Notes: generated by a model from the letters alone, not told the origin. 64,000 nucleotides of DNA from CAYWNA01 sp964459305 (GCA_964459305.1 CAYWNA010000018.1:27268-91267), one strand, 5' to 3'; positions 1 to 8,983 are shown, numbered from the stretch's first letter. Program-made: numbers and translations.

Positions 1-2
1 AC

Positions 3-749
3 ACACTGCTGGTCACGGGTGCAATCGAACGGTTGCTCGCCGACGAGCGATATCCACTGATTCGCCGACTGGTCCATGGTCTGCGATTCTGCGATCTGCT
101 GAATCAATGTCGATTGAAGCGGCTCGACACGACAAATCTTCGAGAATTGACGCAAGTGCTGGCGGATACCGCACCGGAGGAGGCTGGCGAGTTGTTTCGC
201 GAACGCGCCGCGCCCAGCCGGTCCGCCGCTGTGCTGTTTCGGCAAATCGTGGCCTACTACCTGCGGCTACATCCCCTTCACATCGTGCGCGAAACATGGC
301 GACAACGTTGGCGCATGACCACGACGGCATGGGCTTTCGCTCGCGGCAAAGGTGAGATCCCGCGATTGCACCCTGATTTTCCCGAAAGCCGTTTCGAGAC
401 GATGGAGGTGTGTGCGCTGGGGCACTTGGAGGAAGCGATTCAGAGGCCACTGGTTCGCTACTTCGAAACCATGGCCCATTCAAGACAATACGCCGTGCTC
501 AGCCGGCCGGGCTGGTCCGTCGTCGAGAAGTTCCGCGCCCTGGCCATCGCCTACCCTGTCGCGTTGTGGATGCTGCGGTACTTCAGCGGCACGAATCCGC
601 CGACCATCGACGATGCGATTGATATCGTAACCACCATCGATCGGGGACAAGGCCACGGTCCTCTAGCGGGCCGGCAACATCGCCGGCGCATCGCACACCT
701 CGCATCGCTCGGTGAACTCGAACGCATCGCCGTCTGGTACGCGCGGTGA
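3..749 (+). CDS. unrecognised protein, C-terminal part
   Basis: The reading frame is open from the first bases of the window to a stop at 749, so the gene begins upstream and only its last 248 or so codons are visible. A TTG at 33 could serve as an internal start, but the frame continues through it. The product is rich in Arg and Leu and predicted helical, with no signal peptide or clear membrane segment. I do not recognise a domain with confidence. The layout recalls the C-terminal half of the cysteine-cluster (YkgJ/FliB-like) proteins of planctomycetes, but the Cys cluster that would decide this would lie outside the window. A minus-strand frame at 13-483 is its shadow. Confidence 0.6.
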   Translation, partial: TLLVTGAIERLLADERYPLIRRLVHGLRFCDLLNQCRLKRLDTTNLRELTQVLADTAPEEAGELFRERAAPSRSAAVLFRQIVAYYLRLHPLHIVRETWRQRWRMTTTAWAFARGKGEIPRLHPDFPESRFETMEVCALGHLEEAIQRPLVRYFETMAHSRQYAVLSRPGWSVVEKFRALAIAYPVALWMLRYFSGTNPPTIDDAIDIVTTIDRGQGHGPLAGRQHRRRIAHLASLGELERIAVWYAR

Positions 750-943
750 TCGATGTTGGTGATCCGATTCCGTTTTTCCTTTCTCAGTCTCCCTGTCGTA
801 CAACTCTCCAGCCGTTTCTTCGCCGTCCTGCTGCCAAATCCCCAAATGACCTCGCCGCCCGCGTGGTTACGAAGCCGTTGCGCCCATCGGTGGGGCCACG
901 CCCACCGATAACACCGGCCAATTGCTGGCAGACGGAAATCGGC

Positions 944-963
944 GGGGCAGGGCAGGGGGGGGG
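944..963 (+). repeat. extended G-rich polar repeat, copy 1
   Basis: This copy carries GGGGCAGGGCAGG followed by a longer G run. It contains two overlapping GGGCAGGG 8-mers (945-952 and 950-957) and lies in noncoding DNA. The 8-mer equals the E. coli KOPS consensus GGGNAGGG. Three G runs of three or more, the last one long, could also allow a G-quadruplex. Confidence 0.85.
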
Positions 964-1089
964 TAGAGCGTCGGGGAAACCCCGCGCGGCAAGCCACCAC
1001 ACTTCCATGTCCTCAACCGGAACGAGTCTGACGATGTGAGCCGACGCACACGTGACCAGGCGCTCGTATCGTCGGTGACGATTCAGATA

Positions 1090-1257
1090 CTACGTCCCAA
1101 TGATGGCCGCGTTGCGATCAACCATCACTTGTTCCGTGTAGGCCATCCCGCAACTCTCGCCATTCGATAGGATCCGTTCCATCGAATCTAAGCTCAGCGG
1201 TTCCAAAACAGCAGCAAGATCATCGAGCTGCACGCCAGCTCCCTTTTCGTTTTCCAC
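1090..1257 (-). CDS. possible small protein or gene remnant, 55 aa
   Basis: A minus-strand frame runs from a GTG at 1257 to a TAG at 1090. It reads as an acidic, helical peptide with ordinary composition (for example LDDLAAVLEPLSLDSMERIL near the middle). The frame stays open upstream of the GTG for at least 15 codons, so it may be the tail of a broken gene. No clear ribosome binding site is visible and I do not recognise it. A chance open frame in a repeat-rich spacer is a real alternative. Confidence 0.2.
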   Translation of the reverse strand: MENEKGAGVQLDDLAAVLEPLSLDSMERILSNGESCGMAYTEQVMVDRNAAIIGT

Positions 1258-1319
1258 CGACGGATTTTCTAGCTCACGGAATTGGCAAACGCAGGCCGAC
1301 CTCGCCTTGGACCTCGCCG

Positions 1320-1408
1320 CGATTCAGACGTAACCCGGCCATCACGAGACGACCCCGCACGGCAGGTCTCAGATAATTGCGGACTTCGCCAAGTCCGCAA
1401 TACTGTCC
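1320..1408. repeat. 89-base direct repeat, copy A, with hairpin
   Basis: The segment starts GATTCAGACGTAACCCGGCC and ends near ACTGTCC. It is repeated with about ten substitutions at 1601-1689. Within it, 1376-1401 forms a perfect 11-base-pair stem (ATTGCGGACTT, loop CGCC, AAGTCCGCAAT). The GATTCAGACG start recurs at the palindrome near 57.3 kb, so it belongs to a wider repeat family. Confidence 0.8.
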
Positions 1409-1600
1409 ATGGGCCATTGTTCGGTCAACCAGCGGACAACGTGCTTGCTGTAACGCAATTCACTGCGGACTCTCAGCCTGTCCGAAGGATTGGAATTGAA
1501 CCGCACGTCGCGACGCCATTCGGCCGCGCGGATAGGAAGCGAAGATCCGCAGTACTATTGGCACGAACCACAGTTGGTGAGAGGCGGTCGAAGGTTTCTG

Positions 1601-1689
1601 CGATTCAGACGTAACCCGGCCATCACGAGACCGATGCGCACAGCAGGTTTCGGATAATTGCGGACTTCGCGAAGTCTGCAATGCTGTCC
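1601..1689. repeat. 89-base direct repeat, copy B, with hairpin
   Basis: Second copy of the unit at 1320-1408, in the same orientation and about 280 bases downstream. The internal hairpin is kept but has one mismatch in its stem (GACTTCGCGAAGTCTG core). Confidence 0.8.
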
Positions 1690-1921
1690 CCGATCCACCG
1701 TGGCGTCGGCCAGCGGACAGTGCGCGTTCTCTCGCCACTCATTGCTGAACCGGCCTGCCCGTTGTACGCAGCAGCTGAGACTCGATTGCATGAGACATTG
1801 CAGCAACATCCGGCCCCGATGTCCGAGGAATCGCACCGTGATATCCAAACCTCTATTGACCAAGTCCGCCATCAGGAAGAAAAGGCGTAGAGTCGCAAAC
1901 TCAGTGATTGGCAAGGCGAGT

Positions 1922-1938
1922 GGGGCAGGGCAGGGGGG
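1922..1938 (+). repeat. extended G-rich polar repeat, copy 2
   Basis: An exact copy of GGGGCAGGGCAGGGGGG, with GGGCAGGG at 1923-1930 and 1928-1935. It is noncoding and lies about 200 bases before gcvH. Confidence 0.9.
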
Positions 1939-2133
1939 ACGGTGTTCGTCGATCCGTGAGACGCTAATGCTTGGTTTTCGTGGTATTTTCACGCTTTTCC
2001 TCTGGCTACTCTAAGTGTGCCTGTCGACGCAGGTCGTCCCGGCGATGCTTACTTGCACACTAGGAACACAGGCCAAATCCGCTAAAATGCCAGTCCCTGG
2101 AGTTTCCTTTCATTGGTATGAAGGACGTAGATC

Positions 2134-2535
2134 GTGAATCCGGAAGAACTACTTTATGACGAGACCCATGAATGGGTGTATGTCTCCGAGGAAGGTGGCG
2201 CGAAGGTGGCCACCATTGGCATTTCGGCTTTCGCCGTGGAGCAGTTGACCGACCTAGTCTTCATGGAGTTGCCCGAGGTGGGGCGCGAGGTCCGGGCTGG
2301 TGAGGAGTTCGGCGAGGTCGAATCGGTCAAGGCTGTCAGTCCGCTATGCAGTCCGGTGGGCGGCGAAGTGATCGAAGTCAACAAGGACTTGCCAGCCAAG
2401 TTGGAGGCGTTGAACGAAGATCCTTATGGAGTCGGCTGGATCGCCAAGATCAAAATCACCGACGAAGGCTCATTGTCCAAATTGATGGACTATGCCGCCT
2501 ACCAAGACCAATGTGCTGAAGAAGAGCAGTCGTAG
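2134..2535 (+). CDS. gcvH: glycine cleavage system H protein
   Basis: H protein carries the aminomethyl arm between the P, T and L proteins of the glycine cleavage complex on a lipoyl group. The 133-residue product has the family length and the single biotinyl-lipoyl fold. The start is the GTG at 2134. The N-terminus DETHEWV, the ISAFAVEQLTDLVF stretch and the lipoyl site ESVKAVS (Lys66) are typical. It heads the operon gcvH - (TIR) - gcvPA - gcvPB - lipM-like. gcvT and the L protein are not in this window. Confidence 0.97.
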   Translation: MNPEELLYDETHEWVYVSEEGGAKVATIGISAFAVEQLTDLVFMELPEVGREVRAGEEFGEVESVKAVSPLCSPVGGEVIEVNKDLPAKLEALNEDPYGVGWIAKIKITDEGSLSKLMDYAAYQDQCAEEEQS

Positions 2536-2695
2536 ATCGGGCGTTGAACTGACACAGAATCGTGAAGTTTTTTGGGCTATTCGAGAAAGGAGCGGCATCT
2601 CGCTTGGCCGACGGAGTGGCAAAGAACATTACAATTCGGGCTGGCCAACGGTCGATAAAACCGGATCATTGCCCCCCAGAACACAGGTGCGTGTC

Positions 2696-3155
2696 ATGTC
2701 AATCAACGGCTTTGTCTCATATGCCCATAGCGACGAAGATCTGCGAAAACGCCTGCATAAGCCACCTCGCGTTGTTACATCGAGAGGGCTTGGTTTCCTT
2801 CTGGCACGACCGAAGAGTCACGCCAGGGATGGAGTGGGAGCACGAAATCGACGATCGTTTGGACGACAGCCAAGTTGTATTGTTACTTGTGAGTGCCGAC
2901 TTCATTGCGTCTGACTACTGTTGGGGCGTCGAAATGAAACACACTATGGAAATGCACACCGCCGGACTTGCTGGTGTCATTCCAGTCGTCCTACGCCACT
3001 GTGTATGGCATACTGCCCCGTTTGGTAGACTCCAAGCGTTGCCGACAGGCGGGAAACCTGTCGATGCTATGCGACCGCGTGACAGAGCATTTATGGAGAT
3101 TGCAGAGCGAATCAGATCTATCGTGACGGAAATGGAGGCAGTGACTTGCGGATGA
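2696..3155 (+). pseudogene. TIR-domain protein, single-base frameshift
   Basis: TIR domains are protein-interaction or NAD-cleaving modules, often used in bacterial immunity. Translation from the ATG at 2696 gives MSINGFVSYAHSDEDLRKRL, the usual start of a small TIR protein. At about 2760-2763 the coding sense moves to the next frame and continues HLALLHREGLVSFWHDRRV and on through VVLLLVSADFIASDYCW to a stop at 3155. Removing one C from AAGCCACC restores a continuous product of about 152 residues. The conserved SDYC...E segment, which includes the likely catalytic Glu, is present. The gene sits between gcvH and gcvPA on the same strand. The break may be a real mutation, a programmed shift or a sequencing error. 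Confidence 0.8.
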
Positions 3156-3223
3156 AGAGACGATTTCACCCGGTGGAATTCGCTGGCTTTTCAGGGCAAG
3201 CCCTGACCTCCTGGATGTGAGCA

Positions 3224-4561
3224 ATGCCGTACTGCTTCAACACGCCTGATGACCAACAATCGATGCTCGAAGCGATCGGCGCTGCTTCGATAGAGGAGTT
3301 GTTCGACTGCATTCCAAAGGATATCCGCTTGCAGCGTCCGCTGGACGTCCCGCCGGCCTTAAGTGAACTGGAATTGACACACCACATGTCCGCTCTGGCG
3401 GCGAAGAACGCATGCGCCGGTGATTGTGTCTGTTTCTTGGGCGGCGGCAGCTACGACCATTTCATCCCTGCGGTTGTGGATTCGCTTTGTTCGCGCGGTG
3501 AATTCTACACGTCCTACACGCCGTACCAGCCGGAGGTCAGCCAAGGCAATCTGCAGGCGATGTTCGAGTACCAGACGCTCATCTGCCAGTTGACCGGTAT
3601 GGATGTCTCCAACGCCAGCCTTTACGACGGCGGGACTGCTGCAGCCGAAGCGGTGTTGATGTCGATGAGCCTCACACGGCGAGACGAGAAAGTCGTGGCA
3701 GCGGCAAGCGTCCACCCGGAGTATCGCGAAATCCTCCGAACTTATCTGGCGAATCTGGACACCGATCTGGTTACGGTCGGTGCACCGGGCGGCACGGTCA
3801 GTCTGGACGATTTGAGTGCGGCGGTGGACGATCAGACATCCTGCGTGCTAATCCAGCATCCCAACTTCTTCGGCTGCCTGGAGGATGTGGCGGCGGTTGC
3901 GGATATCGCCCATGGGGCCGGTGCTTTGCTGGTGCAATCATTTGATCCTATCAGCTTGGGCCTGCTTAAGCGGCCCGGTGACCTGGGCGCCGACATCGCG
4001 GTGGCCGAAGGGCAATCGCTGGGAACACCAATGTCGTTCGGCGGGCCTTATCTGGGTATCATGGCTTGCCGTGAGAAGTTCGTGCGCCGGCTGCCCGGTC
4101 GAATTGCAGGGCAGACCACCGATCGGCACGGTCGGCGCTGTTGGGTGCTGACCCTGCAGACTCGCGAACAGCACATCCGCCGCGAAAAGGCCACCAGTAA
4201 TATCTGTACGAACCAAGGTTTGATCGCGCTGAGAGCCGCGATCTACTTGACGGCGCTCGGGCCACAAGGTCTTCGAGAGACCGCCGAGTTGTGCCTGCAG
4301 AAATCCCGTTACACCCTTGACCAGATCACCAGCGGCGACCGGTTCACGGCGGCTTTCGCAAAGCCAACGTTCAAGGAATTCGTCGTGCGCGACGCGGAGG
4401 GTGGTGTAGCAGAGTTGTTGACCGAAGCCGCGCGGGACGGTTATCTGGCCGGTGTTCCTTTGGGACGATGGTATCCCGAATTGGATGACTGTTTTCTGGT
4501 GACCGTCACCGAAAAACGAACGAAGGCCGAGATTGACGGCTTGGTGTCATGTGTAGTCTGA
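3224..4561 (+). CDS. gcvPA: glycine dehydrogenase (decarboxylating) subunit 1
   Basis: This is the alpha half of the two-subunit P protein, which decarboxylates glycine and passes the aminomethyl group to lipoyl-GcvH. The 445-residue length fits the split type found outside proteobacteria. Typical stretches are the N-terminal region with FLGGGSYDHFIPAVVDSL, YTPYQPEVSQGNLQAMFEYQ and the DGGTAAAEAVLMS segment. The stop overlaps the start of gcvPB by 13 bases, which suggests translational coupling. Confidence 0.97.
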   Translation: MPYCFNTPDDQQSMLEAIGAASIEELFDCIPKDIRLQRPLDVPPALSELELTHHMSALAAKNACAGDCVCFLGGGSYDHFIPAVVDSLCSRGEFYTSYTPYQPEVSQGNLQAMFEYQTLICQLTGMDVSNASLYDGGTAAAEAVLMSMSLTRRDEKVVAAASVHPEYREILRTYLANLDTDLVTVGAPGGTVSLDDLSAAVDDQTSCVLIQHPNFFGCLEDVAAVADIAHGAGALLVQSFDPISLGLLKRPGDLGADIAVAEGQSLGTPMSFGGPYLGIMACREKFVRRLPGRIAGQTTDRHGRRCWVLTLQTREQHIRREKATSNICTNQGLIALRAAIYLTALGPQGLRETAELCLQKSRYTLDQITSGDRFTAAFAKPTFKEFVVRDAEGGVAELLTEAARDGYLAGVPLGRWYPELDDCFLVTVTEKRTKAEIDGLVSCVV

Positions 4562-6003
4562 AATCGACCGAACTGCTGTTTGAAATCTCCAGGCCGGGAC
4601 GCCGTTGTGTGCTCCTGCCGGAGGCGGATGTTCCGCGACGGGCCTTGGGCGATTTGCTTCCCGCCGATGCCGTAGCGGAGGCGCCGCCGCCGTTGCCCGA
4701 ATTGGCCGAACCGGATGTGGTACGTCATTTCACGAACCTGTCCACGCGGAATATGTCGGTCGATACGCACTTCTATCCGCTCGGCTCTTGCACCATGAAA
4801 TACAACCCGAAGCGCAACGAGCGGCTTGCATCGCTGCCGGGGTTCACCAACGCGCATCCTCACCAGCCGCACCAGACGCTGCAGGGCCTGCTCGGACTGC
4901 TGTTCGAGTTACAACAACTGCTAGCCGAGATTTCCGGACTGCCTGCCGTCTCGCTACAACCAGCCGCCGGCGCGCACGGTGAACTGACGGCCTTGATGGT
5001 GGCAGCAGCTCATTTTCGTCAACTGGGTCAAGGACGGACCAAAGTCCTCGTTCCCGACAGCGCACACGGCACGAATCCGGCCAGCGCCCGAATGGCAGGC
5101 TTTCAATCGGTCACTGTCAAGAGCACCGACGACGGCCGTGTTGATATGCAGGACCTTCGGTCGAAGCTGGATGAGCAGATCGGCGTCTTCATGCTCACCA
5201 ATCCCAACACGTTGGGGTTGTTCGAGGGGCAAGTGGCCGAGATCGCCGAGTTGGTCCATGCGTTGGGTGGACTGATCTATTTGGACGGCGCCAATATGAA
5301 CGCCATCTTGGGAATCGCGCGACCGGGCGACTTTGGCGCCGATATGATGCATTTCAATCCGCACAAGACTTTTGGCGGGCCCCATGGCGGCGGAGGCCCT
5401 GGGGCTGGTCCGATCTGTGTCACCGAGACATTGGAGGTCTATCTACCTTCGCCCACGATCGAATTCGATGGTGGGCGATATTCGCTGCAATACGATCGAC
5501 CGAAATCCATTGGGCGCGTTCGCAGCTTTTTCGGCAATGTCGGCGTTCTGGTGCGGGCATACTGCTACATCCTGACCCATGGACCGGACGGTTTGCGCAG
5601 GGTGGCTGAAAACGCAGTGCTGAATGCGAACTACTTACTGAGCCGCGTGAAGGACTTTCTGCCGGTGCCCCGCGGCGACCGCTGCACCCACGAATTCGTG
5701 GCGACGGCCGGGCCTCTGAAACGAGAGAAAGACGTTTCGGCGATGGGCATTGCAAAACGTCTTTTGGACTTCGGCTTTCACGCTCCCACCGTCTACTTTC
5801 CTCTGACGGTGCCCGAAGCGATCATGATCGAGCCGACGGAAACCGAAAGCAAAGAGACCTTGGATGCCTTTGCGGAAACGCTGTTACGTATCACGGAAGA
5901 GCAGGCGGCACTCCTGCACGACGCTCCCCATACAACCGTCATTAGCCGACCCGACGAAGTAAAGGCCGCTCGCAAGCCGGTGATGAAATGGACTGCCGAT
6001 TGA
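4549..6003 (+). CDS. gcvPB: glycine dehydrogenase (decarboxylating) subunit 2
   Basis: This is the beta half of the split P protein and carries the PLP. The 484-residue product has the expected PLP lysine in FNPHKTFGGPHG (Lys273), preceded by DGANMNAILG, and the N-terminal STRNMSVDTHFYPLGSCTMK motif. It overlaps gcvPA by 13 bases upstream and the LipM-like gene by 16 bases downstream, so the three are probably one transcript. Confidence 0.97.
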   Translation: MCSLKSTELLFEISRPGRRCVLLPEADVPRRALGDLLPADAVAEAPPPLPELAEPDVVRHFTNLSTRNMSVDTHFYPLGSCTMKYNPKRNERLASLPGFTNAHPHQPHQTLQGLLGLLFELQQLLAEISGLPAVSLQPAAGAHGELTALMVAAAHFRQLGQGRTKVLVPDSAHGTNPASARMAGFQSVTVKSTDDGRVDMQDLRSKLDEQIGVFMLTNPNTLGLFEGQVAEIAELVHALGGLIYLDGANMNAILGIARPGDFGADMMHFNPHKTFGGPHGGGGPGAGPICVTETLEVYLPSPTIEFDGGRYSLQYDRPKSIGRVRSFFGNVGVLVRAYCYILTHGPDGLRRVAENAVLNANYLLSRVKDFLPVPRGDRCTHEFVATAGPLKREKDVSAMGIAKRLLDFGFHAPTVYFPLTVPEAIMIEPTETESKETLDAFAETLLRITEEQAALLHDAPHTTVISRPDEVKAARKPVMKWTAD

Positions 6004-6731
6004 TCCTCGACGAGCCCGCCAGCGGCGCATGGAACATGGCGTTGGATGAGGCACTTCTTGAGTCGGCCGGGAATGCCGCGTCTGGTGCGTGTCTACGGTT
6101 CTATTTCTGGGAACGACCGACCGTTTCTCTTGGGTACTTCCAAAGCCACGAAGACCGACGGCGGCACGAGAGCAGCCTGGAGTGTCCCATAGTGCGGCGG
6201 TCGACCGGCGGTGGGGCTATCGTTCACGATAGAGAGTTGACTTACAGCTTCGTTTCCGAAATCCCCGGTCATGCGACATTCGATTTGCGAGGTTGGTATG
6301 GGGCGTTTCACCAGACGCTCATCGATGAGCTGTTGACAATGGGGGTTCAATCGCGCCTCTGTGACGGCATACCACGGGACCCCGCAAAGGCGGAATCGTT
6401 TTTGTGCTTTCAGCGTCGGGCCGAAGGTGATGTTCTGCTCGGCGATGCCAAAATCGCCGGCAGTGCCCAGCGCCGCCGGAAGCGAACGTTACTTCAACAC
6501 GGGAGCGTTCTGCTAGAAAGGTCTATGCGATCCCCCGAATTATCCGGCATCGAAGAGCTGGCCGGCATTCGCATCGATGCGTTAGAGCTTGCGAAGCGAT
6601 GGGCAGACCGTGTTACCCACCAACTTGGACTGTCCCTGACGTCCGCTCAGCCCACCGGCGGAGAAACTCAACTCGCGGCGCGATTGTGCCGGGAAAAGTT
6701 CGCTGGCGCTCATTGGACATGTCGAAGATAA
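5988..6731 (+). CDS. lipoate/octanoate-protein ligase or transferase (LipM/LplA family)
   Basis: The product belongs to the family that attaches lipoate (LplA) or moves octanoate from acyl carrier protein to GcvH (LipM). In 247 residues it shows the acyl-binding motif RRSTGGGAIVHDRELTYS (about 70-87) and GDAKIAGSAQRR with the conserved Lys155. A cysteine, Cys140 in SFLCFQRR, lies where LipM has its acyl-enzyme Cys, which favours octanoyltransferase over ATP-dependent ligase. It overlaps gcvPB, so its likely client is the GcvH encoded at the head of the same operon. The choice between LipM and LplA is inference. Confidence 0.8.
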   Translation: MDCRLILDEPASGAWNMALDEALLESAGNAASGACLRFYFWERPTVSLGYFQSHEDRRRHESSLECPIVRRSTGGGAIVHDRELTYSFVSEIPGHATFDLRGWYGAFHQTLIDELLTMGVQSRLCDGIPRDPAKAESFLCFQRRAEGDVLLGDAKIAGSAQRRRKRTLLQHGSVLLERSMRSPELSGIEELAGIRIDALELAKRWADRVTHQLGLSLTSAQPTGGETQLAARLCREKFAGAHWTCRR

Positions 6732-6921
6732 CCTAGGTTGTTCAAGTTCTGCCCATAAGGTATTTTGACGCAAGCTAGCGAGTCTGTTATTCTGAAGGTT
6801 AGGAATGATTTCATGGTCTAGTGCCGGGGCTTTGCGCGTTTCTCATTTCTTCACACTCTCTTATGAAGCCCCTTTGCCCTCTGCGGCGCGCCCAATCATT
6901 CCTGCGAAGGAAAGGCCATAG

Positions 6922-7623
6922 ATGAAGCTCAAGCTGAAGGTACTAAAAGGTTCCGGTGCTGGTAAGGAAGTCAAGATTCCCACGCCAAAGTGCCTGATCG
7001 GACGTGGCGAAGAGTGCCACATGCGGCCAAAGAGCGAGGCGGTTAGTCGAAAGCATTGCGCAATTGTCGTCAAAGACGGCAAAGTCATCCTCCACGATTT
7101 CGGAAGCAAGAATGGGACCTATTTGAATGGTAAACGGGTCGAGGGGAAATCCGTCCTCAGTCCTGGAGACAAACTGCAAATCGGTCCACTCGCGTTCGAA
7201 GTAGTCATCGACCGTAGTCTGGGTGGGGAGAAGAAGCCCAAGGTCAAGAGCATCAAGGAAGCAGCCGCACGCACCACAGCATCCAACCAAGAAACCGCGC
7301 TAATTGATGATAGCGACATCAGTGATTGGCTGGACGAGGCCGACGCGACGGAGCGTCAGCAGCGCATCGGTGATCCGGAGACTCGCCAACTCAAGCTGGA
7401 TGAAACGGACCAGGTGACGCTGCAGAAGGAAATCGAACGAAGGGCAAGAGAGGGCAAAGCACAGCGGGAGCAGGAACCAGAAACCAAAGAACTCGAAGAC
7501 ACCAAGAAGAAGGGCGGAAAGAAGAAAGAACCGGGAAAACTGCCCAAGGCCCCTGACGCGGAGACCAAGGACTCTGGCGAAGCAGCGGCCGATGTGCTCC
7601 GAAAATTCTTTAATAGTCGCTAG
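6922..7623 (+). CDS. FHA-domain protein
   Basis: FHA domains bind phosphothreonine peptides. The domain covers roughly residues 5-95 and has the usual landmarks: LIGRGEECHMR, SRKHCAIVV, and DFGSKNGTYLNGKRV. The remaining 140 residues are highly charged, rich in Lys, Glu and Asp, and probably disordered, with a KKKGGKKKEPGK stretch. A good ribosome binding site (GGAAAGG) precedes the ATG. It lies just upstream of the ECF sigma/anti-sigma pair and may work with a Ser/Thr kinase such as the one near 25 kb, but no direct link is visible. Confidence 0.9.
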   Translation: MKLKLKVLKGSGAGKEVKIPTPKCLIGRGEECHMRPKSEAVSRKHCAIVVKDGKVILHDFGSKNGTYLNGKRVEGKSVLSPGDKLQIGPLAFEVVIDRSLGGEKKPKVKSIKEAAARTTASNQETALIDDSDISDWLDEADATERQQRIGDPETRQLKLDETDQVTLQKEIERRAREGKAQREQEPETKELEDTKKKGGKKKEPGKLPKAPDAETKDSGEAAADVLRKFFNSR

Positions 7624-7731
7624 TCTGCGACGAATACCTGCAAACGAACGAGTCTCGTAACTTCTATTGGCCTGCGAAACCTGTGGCGCTGGCGACAGGT
7701 ATTTATCCTTGGAACGCACAGGGTGTGACCT

Positions 7732-8301
7732 TTGCCTGACGATCTCCGAGAATTGGCCAAACGTTGTCTCATCGGCGACCAGGCCGCAATGATTGACCTT
7801 GTCGACCGATACCGCCAGCAGGTGTTCGGGCTTTGCTACCGAATGCTTGGCCAGCGCCAAGACGCGGAGGATGCTGCTCAAGAGACTTTCGTTCGGGCCT
7901 TGAAAAGCCTTTCGCGTTGGGACCAGAATCGGGACTTCGAGCCTTGGCTGTTGGCGATCGCTGGCAACCGGTGCCGCACTGCGCTTGCCGCTCGTCGACG
8001 ACGCCCCGCAATGGCGGCAATTGACGATGGCCAGTTCGTTGATGATTCGCCGGATATCGAGGCTGCGAAGAATCTTGCCGAGGAGGTGCAGTTGGCGCTT
8101 GGCATGATCCGTGATGAGTATCGTGAAGCCTTTGTATTGTTCCATGAGCACGAACTGACGTACGAGCAGATTGCCCAAATGCTCGCACGTCCCCTTGGGA
8201 CGATCAAGACGTGGATTCGCCGAGCGCGGCATGAATTGATCGCTTTGTTGCAGAAACGCGAAGTGGTGTGGGGGTCGCGAGATGAGATGCGACGAATTTG
8301 A
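7732..8301 (+). CDS. ECF-type RNA polymerase sigma factor
   Basis: This is a 189-residue group 4 sigma factor. Sigma region 2 (about 22-90) includes YRMLGQRQDAEDAAQETFVR and FEPWLLAIAGNRC. Region 4 (about 118-180) includes LTYEQIAQMLARPLGTIKTW as the helix-turn-helix. The most plausible start is a TTG at 7732. It overlaps the following anti-sigma gene by 20 bases, the usual arrangement for coupled synthesis. Confidence 0.95.
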   Translation: MPDDLRELAKRCLIGDQAAMIDLVDRYRQQVFGLCYRMLGQRQDAEDAAQETFVRALKSLSRWDQNRDFEPWLLAIAGNRCRTALAARRRRPAMAAIDDGQFVDDSPDIEAAKNLAEEVQLALGMIRDEYREAFVLFHEHELTYEQIAQMLARPLGTIKTWIRRARHELIALLQKREVVWGSRDEMRRI

Positions 8302-8983
8302 CGAACGTGTTCATCGCCTGCTGGACGAGAGGGCACCCCTCCAAACCGACCAGCGGTTGGTGCAGCATGCCGAAGATTGCGTTCGATGCCGAAGTGAGCT
8401 CGGTACTTACGAGGATCTCTTCAACGGCCTCGACTTCTTCGAACCACCACAGCTCAATGAGGATTTCGCTTCTCGTGTCGTCCAGCAAGTCCAGCCGGTG
8501 CGACCGCCCACGAAAGTCGCTCGCCGGTGGCTGGCCTTCGCCGCTCTAGCAATCGCGGCGACCCTATTAATTGCCTTGATACCTGCTCTGACGGGCAGCC
8601 TACGGATGAGCGAACCGAGCTCGCCTCGTTTGGCTCAGGATGAAATCCGCAATCAATCGGCGCCGAGGGAACGATCCGCTGAGGATCCGCCTGGGCACGA
8701 CCCCGGCCAATTGGCTCAGGGATCGGTTAACATTCCTGAGGGAATCGATGCCGAACAGATCCGTCTGGTGTGGAATCAACTAGCCCGTGATCTGCCCTAC
8801 GAACGAATCGTCCCGGTGGACCAGATTCGGGATGGTTTGCGGCCCATCACTAATTCGCTTGCCATGGCGATCGACGTCTTGCGCAGCACGATTCCTGTTG
8901 GCAGACAAGGCCAATCGATGGAGTCGCCCACCGATTCTACCCGTCGTATCCTGCGAATACCGCCTGGGTTCATCTCTGTTTGA
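8282..8983 (+). CDS. zinc-finger anti-sigma factor, membrane anchored
   Basis: The N-terminus has the anti-sigma zinc motif His29-x3-Cys33-x2-Cys36, with a further Cys3. One membrane segment follows at about 83-104 (LAFAALAIAATLLIALIPAL). The remaining 125 residues would be outside the membrane and are rich in Pro, Gln and Ser. It probably holds the overlapping upstream ECF sigma factor at the membrane until released. No recognisable sensor domain is seen in the outer part. Confidence 0.85.
   Translation: MRCDEFDERVHRLLDERAPLQTDQRLVQHAEDCVRCRSELGTYEDLFNGLDFFEPPQLNEDFASRVVQQVQPVRPPTKVARRWLAFAALAIAATLLIALIPALTGSLRMSEPSSPRLAQDEIRNQSAPRERSAEDPPGHDPGQLAQGSVNIPEGIDAEQIRLVWNQLARDLPYERIVPVDQIRDGLRPITNSLAMAIDVLRSTIPVGRQGQSMESPTDSTRRILRIPPGFISV

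Larger units (their letters stand above)
750..2133. other. repeat-rich spacer without a confident gene
   Basis: This 1.38 kb stretch carries no frame with convincing coding character. It holds two copies of the extended G-rich repeat (944-963 and 1922-1938), a diverged 89-base direct duplication (1320-1408 and 1601-1689) containing small hairpins, and a weak 55-codon minus-strand frame (1090-1257). It looks like a graveyard of repeats and possibly of a decayed gene. I saw no glycine riboswitch upstream of gcvH. Confidence 0.6.

Noticed and set aside
2030..2133. Possible glycine riboswitch upstream of gcvH
   Set aside because: The leader is short and I could not recognise the conserved aptamer core or tandem aptamers.
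7300..8232. Long minus-strand frame opposite the ECF sigma gene
   Set aside because: It overlaps the FHA gene end and the sigma factor antisense. The plus-strand products have clear domains, and long shadow frames are expected at this GC content.
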